From assembly GCA_963820995.1 (NCBI GenBank), contig CAWGCL010000013.1, forward strand, positions 434,001-498,000: DNA of 64,000 nucleotides, read 5' to 3'. The notes beneath the pieces are model-generated. The model did no database searches, was not told where the DNA came from, and saw only the letters and a list, made by a program, of their open reading frames with translations. A program made the position numbers and the translations under genes. Origin of the DNA: JAGTVG01 sp963820995. Lineage in GTDB: Bacteria > Bacteroidota > Bacteroidia > Cytophagales > Cyclobacteriaceae. Of the stretch, positions 19,669 through 29,900 are shown piece by piece. Within the stretch, counting starts at the first letter, position 1, and every line of letters starts with the position of its first letter.

Positions 19669-21194
19669 AGCTCACAATAAATTCCATCATTGGATAAGTT
19701 TTTACAAGGATATCTCCATTGATTTCCCGTTCCTTCAATTATCTCTTCGGCATTTTCTGGCCCCCAGGTTCCTGCCGGGTAGCCATATAGTTTGATTTTC
19801 TTATTTGTTTCCCACTCTTTTAATATCGGATCAATTATTTTCCAGGCTTCTTCAACACTATCACTGCGGGGATATAAAGTAGCATCATCTTGCACTGCAT
19901 CTAATAACAATCTTTCATATGCTTCAGGAATATATATATCAGCATAATCAGAATAATGAAAATCCATATTTACGCTTTTAGTTTCAAAGCCTGCTCCCGG
20001 AGTTTTAATGCCAAATTTTAATAATATGCCCTCATCTGGCTGTATGCGTAAGACAAGGATATTGTCCTTATCCGCATTTTCATTATTGCTTTTAAACAAA
20101 TATTGTGGGATAGATTTGAAATGAACTACAATTTCTGTCACTCTCGTCGGCATATATTTTCCTGTCCTAATATAAAATGGGATGCCAGACCAACGCCAGT
20201 TATCAATGAACGCCTTCATAGCAACATAGGTTTCGGTCTGTGAATTTTTATCAACACCTGGTTCTTCCCGGTAATCATTTACTTTTTCCTTACCAATACG
20301 AGCAGAAGTATACTGGCCCCGAATGATATTCTTGGAAATATCTTTTTTAGAAAATCTACGAATTGACTGAAATACCTTTATCGTTTCATTTCTAATCGAA
20401 TTTGCTTTCAAATCAACAGGTGGTTCCATGGCCACCATCGCAAGAAGATTGAATAAGTGATTTTGAACCATGTCTCTTAATGCACCTGATGACTCATAAT
20501 ATCCTCCACGATTTCCAACACCTACTTGCTCTGAGGCTGTTATTTCTATGTGATGAATATAATTGCGATTCCATAAAGGTTCAAAAATACTGTTTGAGAA
20601 CCGTGTGACCAGGAGATTTTGTACCGTTTCTTTACCCAGATAGTGATCAATTCTAAAAATCTGATCTTCCTTAAAGCATGCATGCAAATTCTTGTTCAGT
20701 TCCTGTGAAGATTTTAGATCATACCCAAATGGTTTTTCAATAATCAAGCGCTTGAATGTCCCGTCTTTTTGATCATTTAAATTAAACTTTGACAAACCCA
20801 TGGCTATAATTTCAAATAAGCTTGGTGGTGTGGATAGATAAAAGAGATAATTATGAGGTAGGTGATGGGCTTCACATAAATGATCAAGCCTTTCTTTTAA
20901 CGATATATAGGATTCAATATTAGATGTGTTAAGTGGAAGATAATATGTCATTTTGCTAAATCTTTCCACTAATTCTGATTCAGAACCTTTAGTATTCAGG
21001 AAATCGGAACTTACAATTTTTTTTCTGAATTGATTGTCAGTCATTTCTGTTCTGCTTACCCCTAGAACTATAAACTGGTTTTCATTTAGCAATTTACCTG
21101 TATATAGCTTGAATAAGGCGGGTATTAATTTCCTTTTGGTCAAATCTCCAGAAGCTCCGAAAATAATAAATATGAATTTGCGCTCAACTTTCAT
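19665..21194 (-). CDS. zwf: Glucose-6-phosphate 1-dehydrogenase
   Basis: Oxidises glucose-6-phosphate to 6-phosphogluconolactone with NAD(P)+. The 509-residue length is normal. The N-terminal Rossmann motif is GASGDLTKRKL (residues 13-23). The substrate and catalytic signature RIDHYLGKE contains the active-site His and Lys. It is the first gene of a zwf-pgl operon (four-base overlap). No gnd gene is adjacent. The frame is intact. The cofactor preference is not predicted. Confidence 0.97.
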   Translation of the reverse strand: MKVERKFIFIIFGASGDLTKRKLIPALFKLYTGKLLNENQFIVLGVSRTEMTDNQFRKKIVSSDFLNTKGSESELVERFSKMTYYLPLNTSNIESYISLKERLDHLCEAHHLPHNYLFYLSTPPSLFEIIAMGLSKFNLNDQKDGTFKRLIIEKPFGYDLKSSQELNKNLHACFKEDQIFRIDHYLGKETVQNLLVTRFSNSIFEPLWNRNYIHHIEITASEQVGVGNRGGYYESSGALRDMVQNHLFNLLAMVAMEPPVDLKANSIRNETIKVFQSIRRFSKKDISKNIIRGQYTSARIGKEKVNDYREEPGVDKNSQTETYVAMKAFIDNWRWSGIPFYIRTGKYMPTRVTEIVVHFKSIPQYLFKSNNENADKDNILVLRIQPDEGILLKFGIKTPGAGFETKSVNMDFHYSDYADIYIPEAYERLLLDAVQDDATLYPRSDSVEEAWKIIDPILKEWETNKKIKLYGYPAGTWGPENAEEIIEGTGNQWRYPCKNLSNDGIYCEL

Positions 21195-21235
21195 ATGCAG
21201 GTATTTTATAATATTTGAATATACAGGTTTTTAAC

Positions 21236-22108
21236 TTAGGTTAAATTAATTTTCCTAGAGTAAAACCTGCTAAGAATGCCGATAACATTTGCAGTAACGA
21301 TCATTAAAGCACCCAATATTTTATCAAACATCATTTCCTCACCCAACCAGAAATAGCTAACAGACATAGTGATGGGAATAATGATATAAAATATTAAACT
21401 GGTAATGGTAGTATTTAGTTTTGTGGTAACATTTATCCATAATGTATGCGCCATAAATGTACCGCAAATTCCTAAATATAAAAGGCTATACCAGTCAGAT
21501 TTATTCAAATCGAAATTATAGTAAGGAGTGAAAAATAAAAATAAGGGAATGGCAAAAATATATTGACCTAATGCTCTATGTGTGCCCGAAATAAACTTAC
21601 TTTTTTGATGCAAAATAGGCAGCATAGCGAAAAACAAACCGCTTATTATACTGATGGCCAAACCTAGTGTAATATTGTTTTTTAATGAAAACTCTGGGAT
21701 GATCAAATAGGTTCCCCAAAAGGCAAAGGCAATGGTAAATATGTCTATGATCCTCGGCTTGGATTTTAAAAATATCCAACCGAGGAAGATTAAATGAATC
21801 CCATATGTTGAAGCTCCTAAAATCCCTATTGATGCTGTTGATATCTTAATACTTATGAAATACGTGATCCAGTGGATGCTGAAAATAATCCCAATAACTA
21901 CCAACTTTTTAATATATTCAATTTTAAATGGGAGCTTTTCTTTTTTATAGATTATTAGTAATCCAATAAGAAATGTAGCAATAAGCAAACGTACAATACC
22001 AATTGTATAAGAATTCGCATTTGTAAATTTTATAAATACTGGTACGCCGGCCATCAGGATCAGGGAGGCTGCTGCTTCAGCGGATATACGTAAATCTTGA
22101 GACTTCAA
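21236..22108 (-). CDS. EamA/DMT-family transporter
   Basis: 290 residues forming about ten hydrophobic helices in two repeated halves, the arrangement of EamA-domain drug/metabolite transporters. The second half shows the usual glycine-rich and small-residue packing, with a WLGEEMMFDKILGA segment typical of this family before the last helix. It probably exports or exchanges a small metabolite at the inner membrane; the substrate cannot be deduced. It lies 41 bases upstream of zwf on the same strand and may be co-transcribed, but there is no functional link. Confidence 0.85.
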   Translation of the reverse strand: MKSQDLRISAEAAASLILMAGVPVFIKFTNANSYTIGIVRLLIATFLIGLLIIYKKEKLPFKIEYIKKLVVIGIIFSIHWITYFISIKISTASIGILGASTYGIHLIFLGWIFLKSKPRIIDIFTIAFAFWGTYLIIPEFSLKNNITLGLAISIISGLFFAMLPILHQKSKFISGTHRALGQYIFAIPLFLFFTPYYNFDLNKSDWYSLLYLGICGTFMAHTLWINVTTKLNTTITSLIFYIIIPITMSVSYFWLGEEMMFDKILGALMIVTANVIGILSRFYSRKINLT

Positions 22109-22158
22109 AATATCAATTCATCAATATGTAACATTCAAAAATGATAAAATCTTATTAA

Positions 22159-22692
22159 TTAAGCATTACTATTAATGATTTGTTCCACTTCTATCCAGTT
22201 ATTGGCTCTTTGAAAACGATTTTCATGTATATTGTGAAAGGCTGAAAATAATATGGGTTTCCCCTGGAAATCTTCGAGGTGTCGAGGGTGATCGTCTATT
22301 AAATAGTCAGCCCTTATTATACTTTTATCTCCACAAAAAACGATTTTTTTAAAGTGTATAAAAGGAAAGTGTTCATTTAGCCAGGCAAGTTTATCCTTTG
22401 GTGCATTTGGGTGTTGTAAGGTGGATGAAACAATGTAAACTTCGTATGTCTTATATAACCTGTAAAGTACCTCCTGGCTATATTCCATAACCTCGAGATC
22501 ACGAAAAAATCCTTCCAAATATGGGTAACCCGTTACAATATCAAGATATTTTTTGGGGAGGGATTTGCTTAAAAATGCACCTGAGACCTCATCTATGTTG
22601 ATATTATAACCGGTTTCCTCTTTAAGTATCTTAATTACTTTATGTGTGTATTTTGCGAGTACTTCGTCCATATCTACAGCAATTCTTTTCAT
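22159..22692 (-). CDS. 5'(3')-deoxyribonucleotidase-like HAD phosphatase
   Basis: About 177 residues from the ATG at 22692; a longer frame from 22722 would add ten unlikely residues. HAD motif I is DMDEVLA, with the nucleophile Asp and acid/base Asp. Motif II is the Ser in YIVSST. Motif IV is IDDHPRHLE. The helical cap is short, as in the 5'-nucleotidase C (NT5C) group, which dephosphorylates deoxyribonucleoside monophosphates. Cytoplasmic. The family call is good; substrate specificity is inferred from the family. Confidence 0.85.
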   Translation of the reverse strand: MKRIAVDMDEVLAKYTHKVIKILKEETGYNINIDEVSGAFLSKSLPKKYLDIVTGYPYLEGFFRDLEVMEYSQEVLYRLYKTYEVYIVSSTLQHPNAPKDKLAWLNEHFPFIHFKKIVFCGDKSIIRADYLIDDHPRHLEDFQGKPILFSAFHNIHENRFQRANNWIEVEQIINSNA

Positions 22693-22777
22693 AGGTTTAT
22701 TATTTATCGTAAATTTAAGCATTCATAGCTATATCAGGTATTTTTTTGTTATTTGGAATTTCGTGTACGCATAATAA

Positions 22778-25700
22778 GTGAAAAGGATTTTTTATATATT
22801 TCTATTTGGTATAGTCTTATGTTCTGGCACTGCAGGTAGTACCTATGGCCAGAATTTATCCACGGAAGGTGATGATTTCTGGGTTGGCTTTCTCGAAAAC
22901 TGGGATGTAGGGCCCGGTAATCCGATTATCCTTGAAATTTATATAAGTGCAAATGATTCGACAAGGGCTACCATCAAGATGCCTCTGAAAAGTGCATTCC
23001 AAACCATAGATACGCTTGTTCTGCCGGATAGAACACTAAGACTTGAAATCCCTACTGATCTTGCAATGTCAACACCTGCAAATTCAAGTCAGAATGGGAT
23101 TCATATTACTACAGATAAGGATGTGAGTGTTTATGCCATGAATAAGCGCCAGTATAGCGCAGATATGGCAGTTGTCTTGCCCACTTATGCCCTGGGGAAC
23201 GAATATGTTGTGGTTTCGCATTGGGAAGACGGCAATCGAAACGATAACAGGAACTCGGATTCTGAATTTCTGATCGTTGGTGTAGAAGATAATACGACAA
23301 TAGAAATAGTTCCTTCCTATAGAACCAGAGATTTAAGGCCTGCAGGAGTTCCGTTCCAGGTATCTCTGAATAAGGGACAGACTTATTTTGTAAAGGCTGA
23401 GGGAGATCTGACAGGGACTAAAATTCATGCTGTAGCCAATACAGATAGTGAATGCAAAAAGTTCGCTGTCTTTGCCGGGAATATGTACACAAAAGTCGGC
23501 GAGTGTGATCATCCTGACGGACATGACCACTTGTACGCACAAATGTATCCTACATATACATGGGGTAAAGAATACATTACTGTCGACTTCAATACCCGGA
23601 AAGGTGGAGATCATGTTAAAGTAATCGCATCGGAAGATGATTCTCAGATATTCCTCAACGGAAATTATGTGAGAACGCTTCAATCAGGAGAGTTTCTTTT
23701 TCTAAAAGAACTTCAGGGGGTAAATTACATATCATCTGATAAAATTATATCCGTGGCTCAATTCAGCAGGAGTCAGGCTTGTGATTATACCACAGGTGAT
23801 CCTTTTATTATTCTCATAAATCCAAATGAGCAGGTTCTGAAGAAGATTACATTTTTTACCCCCTCAATAGCAACATTGAGAAATTTTAATCTGAGCATCA
23901 TTGCCAAGACGACAGATGTACCTACAGTGACACTGGATGGTGTAAACATTTCAGGGAATTTTTATTATGTCCCTTATGATTCAACTTATTCCTATGCAAA
24001 AATCTCTATTTATTCAGGAAATCACACCCTGAGATCTGCAGAAGGATTGATTGCCTATGTGTATGCATATGGTAGCAATGAATCTTTTGGCTATCCTACT
24101 GGGGCAGGCCTTACAAATCTTAATTTGAATATAAAGGTTCTGGATAGTGAAGGTGTCGATATACCAATAGATAGTATTTGTCACAATACTGAGATCTGGT
24201 TTAAACCAGATACAGAATTTGAGTTCTCCAGTTACCGGTGGGATTTTGGGGATGGTACGGTGCTTGTCAAGGATAACACTGATTCTGTAGCTCATACGTA
24301 TCAAAATCCAGGAAAATATATTGTTGAAGTAACGGGAACTTCAGGAGGAGCAGGATGTGTATCTGGTGCTGAGCAGAAAAGTGTGAAAGTCATTAGAGTT
24401 CTGCATCCAAAGGTCAACATTGTTGGCCCACGATCTATATGCCCGAATACAACGGATGTGACGTACACAGTAAAAGAAAAAGGCCAGTATAATCTGAATT
24501 GGTTTATATATGGAGGAGTTATAAATACTGAAACAGATAAAGATTCCATTTCGGTTGATTGGGGAACCACCAATGATCAGGCCTGGTTGAAAGCCCTGGC
24601 ATGGAATGATAGGGGATGTATTGGTGATACCGTGACGAAACCCATTAAGATCAAAGTACAATTAGATCCGGAAGCGCCTTTTGGACCAGATACATTATGT
24701 TCCAACAATATCCAGAATATTTCATATGAGACCTTCTATACGAATGGCTCTACATTCGATTGGCACATTGATCTTGGTGACATAGTAGACGGGCAGGGGA
24801 GTAATAATGTGAACGTAAATTGGGCCTCGTGGGGAAATGGCATGATCTGGTTTGAACAGCATAGTGTAACTGATACTGTTTGTTCTGGCATATCAGATAC
24901 CCTCACTGTATATATTCAAAGAAATCCGGCTGATTTTCTTAATATTATTACTGATAATACCAGATATGGCATAGATGAAGCTATTCAATTTGACCTGGAA
25001 ACAGATAGTCTGTATAATGTTGTATCATGGTCATTCGACACCGAACGGCATTTAGATTCTGTTTCCATTCATGCAAATCCTGAAATGACCTATAATTGCC
25101 CTGGAATCTATGAGGTAACAGCGATAGCCTATGATACCATGGGGGTATGTGATGCATATTCCAGTAACAGGGTAGATCTCGAAATCTTTGGACCTGAAAT
25201 TGAAATTATTCAAGTATCTCATGAAAACATGATGCCTAATGAGCTGGTTATCAAATGGAAGTATTCTGAAGGAGATTTTTATAAAAAACCATTTTATTTG
25301 TTCAGGGATAATATTCTAATTGATTCTATTTCTACATTGGAACTTATTATCGCAGACAGCTCAGTTGTTTCCGATAGCCTGATATATAGTTATGAGATTA
25401 TGACAAACGAAGATTGTAAGGATCAGATACAAACAATATACCACAGCAATATTTTAATAAATGTGGATTTTGATGAAGACAATAAAGAAAATGCTGAGGT
25501 TTTCTGGAACGCCTATGAAAGCTGGATACAGGGTGTTGAATTATATGAATTATACATGAGTGTAGATGGAGGAGAATTTAAAAATATTGGAGATCTTTCA
25601 TCCGGTCAATTAAACTATACTTTTGCGAGCAATGACCTTGGATTTGAACATTGTTTTGTCGTAAAGGCTATTGAATCAGGAGGGAATGATGCCTATTCAT

Positions 25701-26005
25701 GGTCTAATATCGGCTGTATAACGTTTATTCCAGAGTTATATCCGTATAATGTTATTACACCAAATGGTGATGGAAAAAATGACACATTTCATATTGATAA
25801 TATTGAACATTATCCCAATGCTGAATTAACCATCTTTAATAGATGGGGGAGAAAATTATATCAAACCAGGCAATATCAGAACAATTGGGGAGGCATGTAC
25901 AATGGACAAATATTACCGAATTCAACCTACTATTATGTACTCGAATTAAACGAACCAAGGTCGTCAGATAAAAACATCAATGGGACAATTTCAATCTTAA
26001 AATAG
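22778..26005 (+). CDS. Large secreted IgGFc-binding/PKD protein with T9SS C-terminal domain
   Basis: 1075 residues from a GTG start, with a signal peptide (cleavage near TYGQ). The N-terminal 430 residues match the IgGFc-binding N-terminal domain type (GDDFWVGF start). A PKD domain follows with the YRWDFGDGT motif (about 485-530), then further Ig/PKD-like units. The C-terminus (about residues 990-1075) begins with VITPNGDGKND and contains the IFNRWG motif. These are hallmarks of the gliding-motility-associated C-terminal domain that directs type IX secretion. The protein is thus predicted to be exported to the cell surface or medium, probably as an adhesin. It is monocistronic, followed by a convergent operon. 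Confidence 0.88.
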   Translation: MKRIFYIFLFGIVLCSGTAGSTYGQNLSTEGDDFWVGFLENWDVGPGNPIILEIYISANDSTRATIKMPLKSAFQTIDTLVLPDRTLRLEIPTDLAMSTPANSSQNGIHITTDKDVSVYAMNKRQYSADMAVVLPTYALGNEYVVVSHWEDGNRNDNRNSDSEFLIVGVEDNTTIEIVPSYRTRDLRPAGVPFQVSLNKGQTYFVKAEGDLTGTKIHAVANTDSECKKFAVFAGNMYTKVGECDHPDGHDHLYAQMYPTYTWGKEYITVDFNTRKGGDHVKVIASEDDSQIFLNGNYVRTLQSGEFLFLKELQGVNYISSDKIISVAQFSRSQACDYTTGDPFIILINPNEQVLKKITFFTPSIATLRNFNLSIIAKTTDVPTVTLDGVNISGNFYYVPYDSTYSYAKISIYSGNHTLRSAEGLIAYVYAYGSNESFGYPTGAGLTNLNLNIKVLDSEGVDIPIDSICHNTEIWFKPDTEFEFSSYRWDFGDGTVLVKDNTDSVAHTYQNPGKYIVEVTGTSGGAGCVSGAEQKSVKVIRVLHPKVNIVGPRSICPNTTDVTYTVKEKGQYNLNWFIYGGVINTETDKDSISVDWGTTNDQAWLKALAWNDRGCIGDTVTKPIKIKVQLDPEAPFGPDTLCSNNIQNISYETFYTNGSTFDWHIDLGDIVDGQGSNNVNVNWASWGNGMIWFEQHSVTDTVCSGISDTLTVYIQRNPADFLNIITDNTRYGIDEAIQFDLETDSLYNVVSWSFDTERHLDSVSIHANPEMTYNCPGIYEVTAIAYDTMGVCDAYSSNRVDLEIFGPEIEIIQVSHENMMPNELVIKWKYSEGDFYKKPFYLFRDNILIDSISTLELIIADSSVVSDSLIYSYEIMTNEDCKDQIQTIYHSNILINVDFDEDNKENAEVFWNAYESWIQGVELYELYMSVDGGEFKNIGDLSSGQLNYTFASNDLGFEHCFVVKAIESGGNDAYSWSNIGCITFIPELYPYNVITPNGDGKNDTFHIDNIEHYPNAELTIFNRWGRKLYQTRQYQNNWGGMYNGQILPNSTYYYVLELNEPRSSDKNINGTISILK

Positions 26006-26158
26006 TTTAGCAGAATTTGCAATCATAATTTACAATCCGGCCTAAAATTAAAATTTTACAAACGACGTCTGAAAATTAAATAAATTTAGTTTTTAACAGA
26101 TTATATATTAATAGAAAAGAGATTATGATGGTTTATCTTGGCGAGTATTTGATCCGCT

Positions 26159-27421
26159 TTAAATTTCTTCAAGATTTTCAGATAGGTAATTTTTCAAAGG
26201 AATATCTATAAGTTTTCCGGAATAATATAGATAATCAATGAATGACTTGTAAATATCCCATTGTATGAGCTTTTCATATTTTTTCATTTTCAGAATGCTT
26301 TTTTGTGCCTCAAGCAGGTCTTCAGGCTTAATATTTTGGTTCTGGTTCAAAAGTATTAACAATTTGTCATTCGAAATTTCCCCGGTTATTAAATTGTTCT
26401 GGCTGAATAGAAATTTAAGGTCAAGTTTAAGTAGTTCACATTGTATATCTAAGGCTGTTTTTTCCCTAACAATATCCGCCTTATCCTCCATAACATTCAA
26501 TTTCCTTCTGTTCAAATCCGGTTTATCCACATTGGTTAATGGAATTCTGACCCCTATCTGAACGCCAAAATGATTATCAAAATCATCTCCACGAAATCTA
26601 TCATATTCAGCCTGAATGTAACCTATATTTCTTCTGCCTTCCGCCTTCTCGATTACAATCCTCTGCTCATCGAGCATGATTTGTCGGTTTAAGTTTTCAA
26701 GGTGGATATTATTAACTGTATCAGAAATAACTGATTTGATTTCAACTATATCTTTTATCTTCTCATATGTTATAAATTGGGCATTTATATCGACCTCTAT
26801 ATTTCCGGAAAAGGCAAACGCAGATTTGATTTCGTGTTCAACCTTATCCTTTGTATGGATCAGATCATTTAATTCAAGGGACAGGTTTAAGAGGTTTTCT
26901 TTTTCCTTAATATATTCCGTAATATCAAAATCTGAATTGCCAAGTTCAGCTTCCAGGATCTTAAGCTGATCTTTTTGTAAAATGATCTCTTTTCTTTTAT
27001 ATATAATTTCATCAGAAAGCTGGAAGAATGAAATGATTTGATGATATCTTTTGAATATAGCCTTATTTAAAGCATACTGATAATCAATAACAAGTGTATT
27101 CCTTTCCAATGAATAATATTTCTTGTTCGCCCTGATTTCAGCTGGATTTGTAGGATTGAATCTTAATCTGTAATCATCCTGGGTTATATTAAAATCATTG
27201 GTTCGGGCCCGGAATTCAACTCGATGTATTATCGGGGAACGATAGGGCTTCTGTTCAAGGAAATCTGATTTTATTTTATTTTCATACAACCTGACATCAT
27301 TTCTTGCATCACTTAGGAATTCATTCAATGAAAACTGGCTTCTTGCAACACCATTGCTAAGTAAAATAAACACTATCAGGCATTTGATTCTCAGAGGCGA
27401 TATACTATTGAGCCCGTACAT
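26159..27421 (-). CDS. TolC-like outer-membrane efflux protein (divergent)
   Basis: 420 residues with a signal peptide (near VARSQ). Long helical coiled-coil segments (about 125-215 and 315-390) flank short beta-strand regions such as NIGYIQAEYDRF and FGVQIGVRIPL, which resemble TolC barrel strands. Its last position in an operon after a HlyD-type adaptor supports a TolC-like outer-membrane channel. It overlaps the HlyD gene by 17 bases. The sequence is divergent and the barrel repeats are not as regular as in textbook TolC, so the assignment relies partly on context. Confidence 0.7.
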   Translation of the reverse strand: MYGLNSISPLRIKCLIVFILLSNGVARSQFSLNEFLSDARNDVRLYENKIKSDFLEQKPYRSPIIHRVEFRARTNDFNITQDDYRLRFNPTNPAEIRANKKYYSLERNTLVIDYQYALNKAIFKRYHQIISFFQLSDEIIYKRKEIILQKDQLKILEAELGNSDFDITEYIKEKENLLNLSLELNDLIHTKDKVEHEIKSAFAFSGNIEVDINAQFITYEKIKDIVEIKSVISDTVNNIHLENLNRQIMLDEQRIVIEKAEGRRNIGYIQAEYDRFRGDDFDNHFGVQIGVRIPLTNVDKPDLNRRKLNVMEDKADIVREKTALDIQCELLKLDLKFLFSQNNLITGEISNDKLLILLNQNQNIKPEDLLEAQKSILKMKKYEKLIQWDIYKSFIDYLYYSGKLIDIPLKNYLSENLEEI

Positions 27422-28409
27422 AAACCTTCTCTCCGTTTAAAAAATCATTATTTTCCGGGATTTTTACGAATATTTCCTGCCCCCATATCTTTCTGTCCTG
27501 AACTTCAAGGAGTCTTGTTGGATAGGCGACAATCCTGGATCCAACTTCTGTTACTGTTCCTGAAATATAGTAGTCCCTGTTGGAAGATTCTACGAGTACT
27601 TCATCTCCAACCGATATATTATACCGGTTTTTTTCATTCATATAGGCTTTTATAACGGAAGGATTTGTTTCATAAAGAGACATTATAGTACTATAAGGAG
27701 GAATCAATTCACCTACCTGTGCCATTACATCGCCAATTGTACCATCAACTGGAGCAAAGTTCTTAAGAAAATTTGCTTCATTTTCAAGGAGATCTAACTC
27801 TTTTCTTTGTTGTTCAATTTTCAGATCAAGAATTTCAGTTTCGTTTGATTTCTTTTCTTCCAATTGCATCAACTTTTGATCAAACAGCCCCACTGTTTGT
27901 TCCTTCTTCTTTTCAAGATAATTAACCTGCATTAACAACATATTACTTGATCCATCCTGGATAGTATCTTTGTAAATTTCTATACCTTCCAAGGCATTTT
28001 TAATGCCTTTATTTTGTTCATATCTGGTTTTTAGCTGGAAGAGTTCTTCATCAATCTTCTCAATTTCGGAGATTTTTTCAAGTCTTGTCATCTGAACCTG
28101 GAAGTTCATATTTGTAATAAACATATCCTTCTGCTGTAAAAAGGTATTTAGATCATTAGTCGCCTTATCAATATCATACATTAGATCAGGACGAATAACT
28201 TCCACCAACAAATCTCCTTTGTTGACATCTTCCCCTGGCAAAACATGAATTGATTTGATTTTAACTGCTTTTTGAAAACTTATGGCCAGTTTTTGAGGTT
28301 CTACTTCAGCCACTATTGCATCGGATTGCTTTTTATAAATAAGAGAAGCAATCAGCAGCGTTAAGCCTGTTAATATCCAGAAGATTGTAAAAACATTTAT
28401 CCTTTTCAT
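27405..28409 (-). CDS. HlyD-family membrane fusion (adaptor) protein
   Basis: 334 residues with one N-terminal membrane helix (about 8-24). A split lipoyl domain follows: first half around VLPGEDVNKGDLL (57-69), second half around APVDGTIGDVMAQVGE. A long helical hairpin lies between them (about 75-215), then a beta-barrel domain. This is the architecture of periplasmic adaptors that bridge an inner-membrane pump and a TolC channel. It is encoded between a DUF4956 membrane protein (two-base gap) and the TolC-like protein (overlap). No ABC ATPase or RND pump is in the operon, so its inner-membrane partner is presumably the DUF4956 protein. Confidence 0.88.
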   Translation of the reverse strand: MKRINVFTIFWILTGLTLLIASLIYKKQSDAIVAEVEPQKLAISFQKAVKIKSIHVLPGEDVNKGDLLVEVIRPDLMYDIDKATNDLNTFLQQKDMFITNMNFQVQMTRLEKISEIEKIDEELFQLKTRYEQNKGIKNALEGIEIYKDTIQDGSSNMLLMQVNYLEKKKEQTVGLFDQKLMQLEEKKSNETEILDLKIEQQRKELDLLENEANFLKNFAPVDGTIGDVMAQVGELIPPYSTIMSLYETNPSVIKAYMNEKNRYNISVGDEVLVESSNRDYYISGTVTEVGSRIVAYPTRLLEVQDRKIWGQEIFVKIPENNDFLNGEKVYVRAQ

Positions 28410-28411
28410 AT

Positions 28412-29086
28412 CTACACGCGATCAACTGAAGCCCTGTTGTTAATCCTTACATTTGTTATGTTTTCTATAGCATTCAATTTATTGAAAATGGAATATCGAT
28501 CAGATCCTTTCTTTAAAGTAATCTGATATTCATATTTAACTATTTCATTTGAACTCCCAATGCTGGTGAGTTTAATAATCAGGCATTCTTCAGAAAGTAT
28601 CGATTCTATCATATTGATTTTCGAAGGATCATCGATCGAAAAGGAGAGGGAGGTTTCAAAAACCGGCCCTTTTCCTACAGGGGAAAAATAAAGTGCAAAA
28701 GAAACTAAACTGAAAATAACTGTGCCTGACAATGCAACTGCAAATCCATAAACACCGCACCCTATCCCAACGGCTAATGAGGCAAATATATAAATAATAT
28801 TTTTCGGATTTACGAATCGAAATCTGAACCTGATTATTGCTAATGCGCCCAGGATTCCTAATCCTCTTGCCAGGCTATCTCCTATGGCCATCATTACAGT
28901 TGCAGCAATAATAGCAATCAAAACAATTGCCTGAAAGTAATCCTTAGAATACTCAGTGCCCCTGAATGTATACTTGTAAGTGAGCGCTATTATAGTACTT
29001 AATAAAAATGATAATAAAAGAGCATAAATAGCAGCTTCTAACGATGGAAATGCATAGTATGATTGCTCTGAGAAAAAATTTTCCAT
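28412..29086 (-). CDS. DUF4956 family inner-membrane protein
   Basis: 224 residues: four or so membrane helices in the first 135 residues, then a soluble alpha/beta domain (about 143-224) that looks ferredoxin/ACT-like. Residues 69-90 carry the family hallmark GDSLARGLGILGALAIIRFR, which resembles the conserved loop of MgtC-type proteins. DUF4956 is often found near VTC-type polyphosphate polymerases, but none is seen here. In this operon it is the first gene, tightly followed by HlyD and TolC-like genes. It may therefore be the inner-membrane part of a three-component envelope system. Activity unknown. Confidence 0.85.
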   Translation of the reverse strand: MENFFSEQSYYAFPSLEAAIYALLLSFLLSTIIALTYKYTFRGTEYSKDYFQAIVLIAIIAATVMMAIGDSLARGLGILGALAIIRFRFRFVNPKNIIYIFASLAVGIGCGVYGFAVALSGTVIFSLVSFALYFSPVGKGPVFETSLSFSIDDPSKINMIESILSEECLIIKLTSIGSSNEIVKYEYQITLKKGSDRYSIFNKLNAIENITNVRINNRASVDRV

Positions 29087-29273
29087 TTGTTCACTTTATC
29101 CCTCAAAAATTACAGGTCGAAGATATCAAAAAAATATGTATTAAGAAATTATGATGGTAAAGTTAAATCAAATAAAAATATGACAGCTTTTTTAATCATT
29201 TTTTCAGTAATCAACACCCAATCAGGAACACTTAAAAAAATGTTCGATATACATATAGAGAAATCATGAGAAT

Positions 29274-29900
29274 TTAAAGCATTTCTTTTAACGCATTATA
29301 TACGTTTTGTGCTACAATTTTATGCCCTTCAATATTCGGGTGAATTCCATCGGGTAAATTGAGCTCGGGTTTGCCTCCAACACCATCAAGAAGAAAAGGT
29401 ATGAGAATGGCATCATTTTCCGTAGCGAGTTCATTAAAAACATAGGAAAATTCAGTGGCATAATCTTTCCCCATATTTGGCGGGACCATCATCCCGGCTA
29501 TTACAATTTGAGCTTCGGGATATTTCTTCTTCACTTTCTGAATTATACTTTGAAGATTCGATTTTGTCTGGATCAGCGGTAAGCCTCTTAATCCATCATT
29601 TGCACCCAATTCAAGGATAAATACATCGATTTTATTTTGTAAAACCCAATCTATCCGGGTTAATCCTCCTGCGGAAGTCTCACCGCTCAGGCCCGCATTC
29701 ATCACCTTATAATCATACCCGTCTTCATTTAGGATTTGCTCAAGGACATTTGGATAAGCGAGATCCGGATCCAGTCCGTAACCAGCTGTAATGCTGTTCC
29801 CAAAGCAGAGTATAGTTTTTTGCTTTTCCTGATTTAGTGTGTCCTCAATAACATTGAGAAATCCGCTAAATATAAATATTGCAAGGAGTATTATTTTCAT
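29274..29900 (-). CDS. tesA: TesA-like SGNH arylesterase/thioesterase
   Basis: 208 residues with an N-terminal hydrophobic signal. The SGNH blocks are present: GNSITAG (block I, catalytic Ser), the Gly of AGLSGET (block II), GANDG (block III, Asn) and DGIHPN (block V, catalytic Asp and His). It belongs to the TesA acyl-CoA thioesterase/lysophospholipase/arylesterase group and is probably periplasmic. Divergent from the ATPase/permease pair at 30006, the same arrangement as tesA with ybbA-ybbP in E. coli. That conserved synteny supports the name. Confidence 0.9.
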   Translation of the reverse strand: MKIILLAIFIFSGFLNVIEDTLNQEKQKTILCFGNSITAGYGLDPDLAYPNVLEQILNEDGYDYKVMNAGLSGETSAGGLTRIDWVLQNKIDVFILELGANDGLRGLPLIQTKSNLQSIIQKVKKKYPEAQIVIAGMMVPPNMGKDYATEFSYVFNELATENDAILIPFLLDGVGGKPELNLPDGIHPNIEGHKIVAQNVYNALKEML

